Assembly: GCA_964586775.1 (NCBI GenBank)
Contig: CAZPJD010000211.1
Location: 1-10,386 of the forward strand
DNA from: JADLEX01 sp964586775
GTDB taxonomy: Bacteria > Lernaellota > Lernaellaia > JACKCT01
Length of the DNA: 10,386 nt
Reading direction: 5' to 3'
The position numbers were made by a program, and so were the translations under genes. The notes below the pieces were generated by a model. That model did no database searches, was not told where the DNA came from, and saw nothing but the letters and a program-made list of their open reading frames with translations. Shown piece after piece: positions 6,075-10,386 of the stretch (position 1 is its first letter; each line of letters opens with the position of its first letter).

Positions 6075-6321
6075 CGTCTTCTCCTTTCGATTCGGTTCCA
6101 AAAACGGACCGCGACGACGGCATGACTTCGCCGCGTCACGGAAACGATTCTCTCGCGTCGCGCGCATCATATCGCCGGACGCGGCTCGTGGCCACGGGTG
6201 AAAAAAAGAACCGTCGGTGAAAATTATGCTCATGGCACATACTCTTCTCCCCGAAAACCACCTCTGTATCCCGTGCGCATGACGTGCGCGGGCGTGGGGC
6301 TCGGAAACCCGGGGGGCTGCG
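6075..6321. other. Divergent intergenic region with weak promoter candidates and a hairpin
   Basis: The spacer between the esterase (leftward) and chemoreceptor (rightward) start codons. Leftward, TATGAT at 6166-6171 could be a -10 element, but no good -35 lies at the right distance. Rightward, TATGCT at 6225-6230 is a possible -10 behind an A-rich block, again without a -35. A hairpin at 6270-6292 pairs 9 bp (two G-U) around a 5-base loop in what would be the chemoreceptor leader. I recognise no riboswitch consensus, including the GEMM type often found before such genes. Confidence 0.45.
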
Positions 6322-8466
6322 ATGACCAAGAGCATGGGAATTCAGGCACGGATTACGACAACGCTCGTCGCCGTCGGCATGCTGGCGCTACTGGCCCTGG
6401 CGTTCGTCAACGACCGACTGATGAAGTCGTCGCTGATGGCGGAAACGACGGCGAAACTGACCGCCATCCAGACGATCAAGGCGAATCAGGTCGCAAACTT
6501 TTTCGATGCGGCGGCGACCGATATGGAAGTCCTGGCCGACAATCGCGAATTCCGCGAACTTCTTTCGGAATTGGTCGCATACCGGGAGCAGGGCGGAAAA
6601 AAAGCCGGCGGAGCAATCGACACGACCACTCCAGAGTACGAGAAGATCGTCCAGGCGCTCGGCGGACACGCCGCCGAGGCGAAGAAGATCAAAGGGTACT
6701 ACGACGTATTCATCATCGACACCGCCCAGGGTCACGTCCTCTACACGGTGGCCCGGGAGGGCGACCTGGGACAGGACGTCGTCGCAGGCTCCCTGCGCGA
6801 CAGCGGACTCGGCCGCCTTTATCGCAAGGTGGCGGAATCGGGCAAGGTGCGTTTCGAGGACTACTCTCCGTATGCACCGAGCAACAACATCCCCGCCGCG
6901 TTTGCCGGCGCTCCGATCCGCGACGATCAGAATCGGCTGATCGGGGTTGCGGTGGTGCAATTGTCCACCGAAAAAATCGACGCGATCATGCAGGAACGCA
7001 GCGGAATGGGGGAAACCGGCGAGACATACGCGGTGGGCGCCGACTTCCTGATGCGATCGGAATCGCGATTCGAGAAGGGAACGCTGCTCAAGCGGGAAGT
7101 CAAGACCGCGTCGGTGGAGGCGGCTTTCGGCGGCAAGTCGGACTGCGTGGAGATGAAAGATTATCGGGGCGTGCCCGTGTTGAGTTGCGCGTCGAAAATG
7201 GCGAACAACGATCTCCAGTGGGTCATCGTCTCGGAAATCGACCGCGCGGAAACCTTTGCCCCCGTTTCCAGCAGTCGACGCAGCGCGCTGTTCCTGCTCG
7301 CGGCGATTTTCGCGGCGCTCCTGGCGGTGGGAGTGTTCGTGGGTCGCTCCATCACGCGTCCGATCACATCGATCGTTTCGGCCATTCCCCGAATCGCTTC
7401 GGGAGACCTGACGGTGCGCCTTTCGGTGGAAAGGAATGACGAAACGGGCGTGCTCGCCACGCATTTCAACGAATTCCTGGAGAAGCTGCGCAATTCCATC
7501 GGCGGGATCGCCCAGGAAGCCGGCGATCTGACGTCGACCGCGGGAGCCCTGTCGGCGGTGGCGACGCAGCTCGCGGGCGGGGCCGAGGAAACCAACAGCC
7601 AGACGACGACCGTGGCGGGAGCCACGGAGCAGATCACCGCGAACATGAAAACCGTCGGCGGCGCCGCCGACTCCATGGTGCGCGACGTGCACGCGATCGT
7701 CTCCGCGTCGGAGGAAATGTCGCAGGGCGTGAACACGGTGGCATCGGCGATCGAGGAGATGAACGCGACGCTCGTCGAGGTGTCGCAGAACACGAGCCGC
7801 GCCGCGGGGATCGCGACCGAGGCGACGCGCACCGCGGACGAGACGAGCGGCATCATCCATTATCTGGAAAAAGCCGCGCGGGAGATCGGGCAGGTGATCG
7901 ACGTGATCAACGACATCGCCGACCAGACGAATCTGCTGGCGCTGAACGCCACGATCGAGGCGGCGAGCGCGGGCGATGCGGGCAAGGGATTCGCGGTGGT
8001 CGCCAACGAAGTGAAGGAACTCGCGAAGCAGACCGCCGGCGCGACCGAGGACATCAAGGCGAAGATTCAGGAGATCCAGTCGAAGACCGGCGCGGCGGTC
8101 GGCGCGGTCGAGCGCATCGGCAAGGTCGTCGGCGAGATCGGCGCGATCACGGTGACCATCGCATCGGCAATCGAGGAACAGACGGCGACAACCCGCGAGA
8201 TCGCGCGCAGCGTCGCGGGCGCTGCCCAGGGGGCGACGGAGGTTTCGACCAGCGTCACGCGACTCAACGACGAGATCGAACGAAACGTGGTGCGCGGAGT
8301 TCGAGAGGCCGAAACCGGCATTGTCGACATCTCGCGCAGCATCCAGAACGTGTCGGTGGCGTCGCGGGACACGTCCGCCGGCGCGTCGCGAACGAGCGAC
8401 GAGGCGCAGCGCGTCGCCGACCTCGCGCACAGGCTCCAGTCGGTCGTGTCCCAGTTCCGCGTGTAA
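6322..8466 (+). CDS. Methyl-accepting chemotaxis protein with periplasmic sensor domain
   Basis: A 714-residue transmembrane chemoreceptor. TM1 is at about residues 10-28 and TM2 at about 322-340. The 290 residues between them form a periplasmic ligand-binding region of dCache type, judged by length and by elements such as YYDVFIID and FAGAPIRDDQNRLIGVAVVQL. A HAMP linker (about 341-395) leads into the cytoplasmic coiled-coil. The CheA/CheW-binding tip is at about 528-565 (VINDIADQTNLLALNATIEA onward). Glu-Glu pairs at 422-423, 464-465, 478-479 and 618-619 are likely adaptation (methylation) sites. The protein ends QFRV, with no CheR-tethering pentapeptide. No other che gene is in the window, so it must plug into a pathway encoded elsewhere; the ligand is unknown. 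In the tip the usual IEAARAGE reads IEAASAGD (Ser549, Asp552). The ATG at 6322 has a GGGGGG block about 5 bases upstream. Confidence 0.93.
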   Translation: MTKSMGIQARITTTLVAVGMLALLALAFVNDRLMKSSLMAETTAKLTAIQTIKANQVANFFDAAATDMEVLADNREFRELLSELVAYREQGGKKAGGAIDTTTPEYEKIVQALGGHAAEAKKIKGYYDVFIIDTAQGHVLYTVAREGDLGQDVVAGSLRDSGLGRLYRKVAESGKVRFEDYSPYAPSNNIPAAFAGAPIRDDQNRLIGVAVVQLSTEKIDAIMQERSGMGETGETYAVGADFLMRSESRFEKGTLLKREVKTASVEAAFGGKSDCVEMKDYRGVPVLSCASKMANNDLQWVIVSEIDRAETFAPVSSSRRSALFLLAAIFAALLAVGVFVGRSITRPITSIVSAIPRIASGDLTVRLSVERNDETGVLATHFNEFLEKLRNSIGGIAQEAGDLTSTAGALSAVATQLAGGAEETNSQTTTVAGATEQITANMKTVGGAADSMVRDVHAIVSASEEMSQGVNTVASAIEEMNATLVEVSQNTSRAAGIATEATRTADETSGIIHYLEKAAREIGQVIDVINDIADQTNLLALNATIEAASAGDAGKGFAVVANEVKELAKQTAGATEDIKAKIQEIQSKTGAAVGAVERIGKVVGEIGAITVTIASAIEEQTATTREIARSVAGAAQGATEVSTSVTRLNDEIERNVVRGVREAETGIVDISRSIQNVSVASRDTSAGASRTSDEAQRVADLAHRLQSVVSQFRV

Positions 8467-8489
8467 CGAACCGACTCTACGCACTCGAT

Positions 8490-8530
8490 CCTCGCGCGCG
8501 CGGCATCCCATGTCGCGCGCGTGAGGTTTT
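8490..8530 (+). terminator. Intrinsic terminator after the chemoreceptor gene
   Basis: 8490-8506 pairs without interruption with 8510-8526 (17 bp, two of them G-U) around a CCC loop and is followed by TTTT at 8527-8530. It lies 23 bases after the chemoreceptor stop. The opposing hydrolase gene ends at 8557, so this stem also separates the converging transcripts, though it has a T-run only for the plus strand. Confidence 0.88.
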
Positions 8531-8556
8531 ACGCGCGTAGTCAAGCGCCTTCGGGG

Positions 8557-9687
8557 TCAGTCGTTCTGCTCGATCCATTCGAGGATCGTGGGGAACACGT
8601 CCGTCGGCGCGGTGCGTCCCACGACGATGTCCCCGTGGCCGTAATCCGCCAGATCCCCGTTCGCTTTCGAAAACAATCGGTATCTTTTTTTCTCGCTCGA
8701 CACGCGATCGACCACCTCGCGGTTTGCGTCGATTGGGCAGTAGGTGTCGACGGGCCCGCCGAGGCAATAGATCGGTGTCGTGATCTTGTGCAGTTCTTTC
8801 TCCCACCGGTTTGCCGACCGCGTCCCGGCGAACTCTCCTTCGCCCACCCACTTCGCATATTGCGCAAGCAGCGTGGTCGGCAGGTCCTCCAGCACGCTCG
8901 CCGCCGCGAGCGCGAGGGTGTTCGGGTCCATGTTGTCGGGGTTCACCTCGTCGCGTCCCGCCGCGCGCGGATACAGCCGCACGATCGGCGCCTGCACGGT
9001 CATGATGAACCGAGCGGGGATTTTTTTGAGGAGTTTCAATACGGGCACGAAGGGCAGCGCGGCGCGGAATTTTCCCATCGCGCCAAAAAAGCACGGTCCG
9101 GCGATCGCCGTGAAGCTGCGGAGGCGCTTCGCGTCGTCGTGCTCGGCGAGGGCGTAGCCGATCATCGCTCCCATGGAATGCCCGACGTAGTGCACCTCGT
9201 CGCGACCGGTCAATTCGCGAATCTTCGCCATCACGACCGGCAGATCCGTGTCGACGAAATCCTCGAAGACGATCTCGTGGCGACGGGGGTTCGCGCGGTC
9301 CTTCATGTGGCTTTGCCCGCAGCCGCGCAGCGCGGGCAGGAAACAGTCGTAGCCGTGGCGCGCCAGATAATGCGCGACGGAGGTGTGGTCGTCGCAGTCG
9401 AAGTTGCGCTGGTTCGCGCCGAGTCCGTGCTGCAACAGCACCGCTATGGGCTTCGCGGGCGCGATTTTCGGTCGGACGCGCCAAAGGGCGATATTCCAGC
9501 CGTCGGGCGTCGGCACGAAGTGCACATCGTCGGGGAATCGCTCGTCGCGAAAGACGCGGACGCCGATGGTGTAGAGCGCGGCGAAAAAGGCGACCACGCC
9601 GAGCAGGAATTCGATTCCGATCGCGAACGTCGCGATCGCGATGGCGAGAAGGATGCCGAATACCATGAATAAGGTGGTGGGACTCAT
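8557..9687 (-). CDS. Membrane-anchored alpha/beta hydrolase (lipase/esterase-like)
   Basis: A 376-residue protein. Two adjacent hydrophobic segments (about 5-23 and 27-46) form an N-terminal hairpin anchor, which should leave the C-terminal hydrolase domain on the cytoplasmic side. The alpha/beta-hydrolase core shows LLQHGLGANQRNF (84-96, oxyanion loop), GHSMG with nucleophile Ser171, an acid candidate in GGPVDTYCPID, and YGHGDIVVG with His351. The order and spacing resemble lysosomal-acid-lipase-like and PHA-synthase-like members; I cannot name the substrate. The ATG at 9685-9687 was preferred over in-frame ATGs at 9702 and 9750 because GAGG lies 5 bases upstream and the first hydrophobic segment follows at once; the longer version would add an Arg-rich stretch. 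It is downstream of the DUF3788-type gene, with a possible weak terminator between them. Confidence 0.88.
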   Translation of the reverse strand: MSPTTLFMVFGILLAIAIATFAIGIEFLLGVVAFFAALYTIGVRVFRDERFPDDVHFVPTPDGWNIALWRVRPKIAPAKPIAVLLQHGLGANQRNFDCDDHTSVAHYLARHGYDCFLPALRGCGQSHMKDRANPRRHEIVFEDFVDTDLPVVMAKIRELTGRDEVHYVGHSMGAMIGYALAEHDDAKRLRSFTAIAGPCFFGAMGKFRAALPFVPVLKLLKKIPARFIMTVQAPIVRLYPRAAGRDEVNPDNMDPNTLALAAASVLEDLPTTLLAQYAKWVGEGEFAGTRSANRWEKELHKITTPIYCLGGPVDTYCPIDANREVVDRVSSEKKRYRLFSKANGDLADYGHGDIVVGRTAPTDVFPTILEWIEQND

Positions 9688-9703
9688 GACGACCTCGGGC
9701 ATG

Positions 9704-9722
9704 AAAAAGGGGCGCCGCGCCC
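9704..9722 (-). terminator. Short GC hairpin with T-run, possible weak terminator of the DUF3788-type gene
   Basis: On the minus strand GGGCG-CGG-CGCCC (9710-9722) is followed by one C and TTTTT (9704-9708). The stem is only 5 bp with a 3-base loop, and it ends 17 bases before the hydrolase start, so it may attenuate rather than stop transcription. Confidence 0.4.
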
Positions 9723-9789
9723 GCGCACGGATGTGCCCCCGAAAGCGCACGAGGTCAATGATGGGTTTTTTATACGGACGGTTCGGACG

Positions 9790-10209
9790 TCAGGAATCCA
9801 GCTTGAGTCCGATGAGCTTTGCGGCGACCACCGCGTCCTTCTTCGTCTTCACAAAGATACGGGCGGGTCGCCCCTCGTGAGCGTCCTTCGCCGCCTCAAT
9901 CTCGCGCACGAGTTCCTCGGGCAATCCCGCGTCGCGCAGCGCCGCCACGGCCGGGGGACGCAGCGCAAGCGCCGCGTTGAATCCGCCACGATGCACAATC
10001 AGGTAAACGAGCGCCTTCTTGCGAAAAACGACGCGAAGCTGCCAGCCGTACTTCGCGCCGTAGTGCTTCCACTCGTGCGTCGCGTCGGGGCATCGCTCGC
10101 GGATGTGTGCGACCAGCGCGTCCCAATGCGACTTCGCCGCGCCGAGGACCTGTGCCAGATCGGCGTCGTCCGGCACGCGGGATTTGTCGCCGAGGATCGG
10201 TTCGATCAT
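9790..10209 (-). CDS. DUF3788-type small protein
   Basis: A 139-residue soluble protein resembling the DUF3788 family. Seen here: an N-terminal SHWDALVAHI helix, then HEWKHYGAKYGWQLRV (about 45-60), RKKALVYLIVHRGGF, a GLPEELVREIEAAK helix and a C-terminal basic segment ending with an RIFVKTKKD strand. The family has no established biochemical function; the fold is thought to resemble DUF1801/YdhG-like proteins. There is no signal peptide and no cysteine except one near residue 40. The ATG at 10207-10209 starts 22 bases after the stop of the cytochrome gene in the same direction, without a strong ribosome site, so it may depend on the upstream message. Family call is from remembered pattern. 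Confidence 0.75.
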   Translation of the reverse strand: MIEPILGDKSRVPDDADLAQVLGAAKSHWDALVAHIRERCPDATHEWKHYGAKYGWQLRVVFRKKALVYLIVHRGGFNAALALRPPAVAALRDAGLPEELVREIEAAKDAHEGRPARIFVKTKKDAVVAAKLIGLKLDS

Positions 10210-10231
10210 GTTCGCCCGCGATGATGCCCGA

Positions 10232-10386
10232 TCAGAATCGGTGGCACAACTTGCACTGGTCGTTGTCCTGCCAGGGTTTGCCGTGCCGGGTCGAGTGACA
10301 GTTCAGGCAATTCCACGTCGGGGTGTGATCGTCTTCAGGCTCCGGGCCGTGGCGCGAACTCGAAAACGTCCCCATCGTGTGGCACG
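10232..10386 (-). CDS. Multihaem cytochrome c, C-terminal part (cut by right edge)
   Basis: The last 51 codons of a gene entering from the right edge, with stop TGA at 10232-10234. Two complete haem-binding motifs are visible, CLNCH and CKLCH, and the fragment opens with CH, probably the end of a third CxxCH. Three covalent-haem motifs in about 50 residues, with additional histidines (SRHG, STRHG) that could be distal ligands, indicate a small or medium multihaem c-type cytochrome of the NapC/NrfH or tetrahaem/octahaem kind. It would be exported and matured in the periplasm. The fragment is too short to say which subfamily or how many haems in total. Confidence 0.85.
   Translation of the reverse strand, partial: CHTMGTFSSSRHGPEPEDDHTPTWNCLNCHSTRHGKPWQDNDQCKLCHRF

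Noticed and set aside
4779..6125. 448-codon plus-strand frame opposite the esterase
   Set aside because: Its VIVGRIV/VVRR-type repeats are the complement of the Asp-codon linker; no independent support.
6232..6247. TGGCAC in CATGGCACATACTCTTCT as a sigma-54 promoter for the chemoreceptor
   Set aside because: The -24 GG half fits, but the -12 GC is missing at the required distance (TC instead).
6201..6321. Cyclic-di-GMP (GEMM) riboswitch before the chemoreceptor
   Set aside because: The conserved GEMM core bases and tetraloop-receptor pattern are not there.
6388..8544. 718-codon minus-strand frame opposite the chemoreceptor
   Set aside because: His/Arg/Asp-rich shadow of the receptor coiled-coil, and it runs through the terminator hairpin at its start.

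Overview
The window is GC-rich bacterial chromosomal DNA, gene-dense, with short intergenic gaps and no tRNA, rRNA, CRISPR array or intact mobile element that I can see. The gene set fits a free-living deltaproteobacterial-type lineage: assimilatory sulfate reduction under an Rrf2 regulator, a lipoprotein with a long Asp-rich linker behind its lipobox, a dCache chemoreceptor and a multihaem c-type cytochrome. I cannot place it more exactly; the Asp-rich linker style recalls Myxococcota- and Lernaellota-like metagenome genomes, but that is an impression from memory.

Region 1 (1-305): the minus strand at the left edge encodes the distal ATPase segment of a PhoH-family protein. The match starts abruptly near position 93-105; the sequence before it is not PhoH-like in any frame. 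Region 2 (306-4006, minus strand): a compact operon in transcription order rrf2, cysH, cysD, cysN, driven by a TTGACA/TATAAC promoter whose -10 and start region are bracketed by an 8-bp inverted repeat, the likely operator. CysD and CysN activate sulfate to APS. CysH carries the CC...CxxC iron-sulfur motif of APS reductases, so no APS kinase is needed, and none is present. A single-cysteine Rrf2 protein heading the operon suggests CymR-like feedback control of sulfur assimilation.

Region 3 (4100-6321): a UUCG-capped 11-bp hairpin, a DUF3332-type membrane-anchored protein, a good intrinsic terminator, and a pectin-acetylesterase/Notum-type serine hydrolase exported as a lipoprotein on a repeat-encoded poly-Asp linker. 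All are on the minus strand. A 247-bp divergent spacer follows. Region 4 (6322-8530, plus strand): one large chemoreceptor gene with its own 17-bp-stem terminator. Region 5 (8557-10386, minus strand, convergent with region 4): a multihaem cytochrome c cut by the right edge, then a DUF3788-type protein, then a membrane-anchored alpha/beta hydrolase, possibly co-transcribed in that order.

Most of the window is ordinary core and accessory metabolism. The items that deserve a second look are the PhoH breakpoint, the rrf2 operator architecture, the roughly 110-residue C-terminal tail on CysN, and the in-frame 15-bp repeat linker of the esterase lipoprotein.
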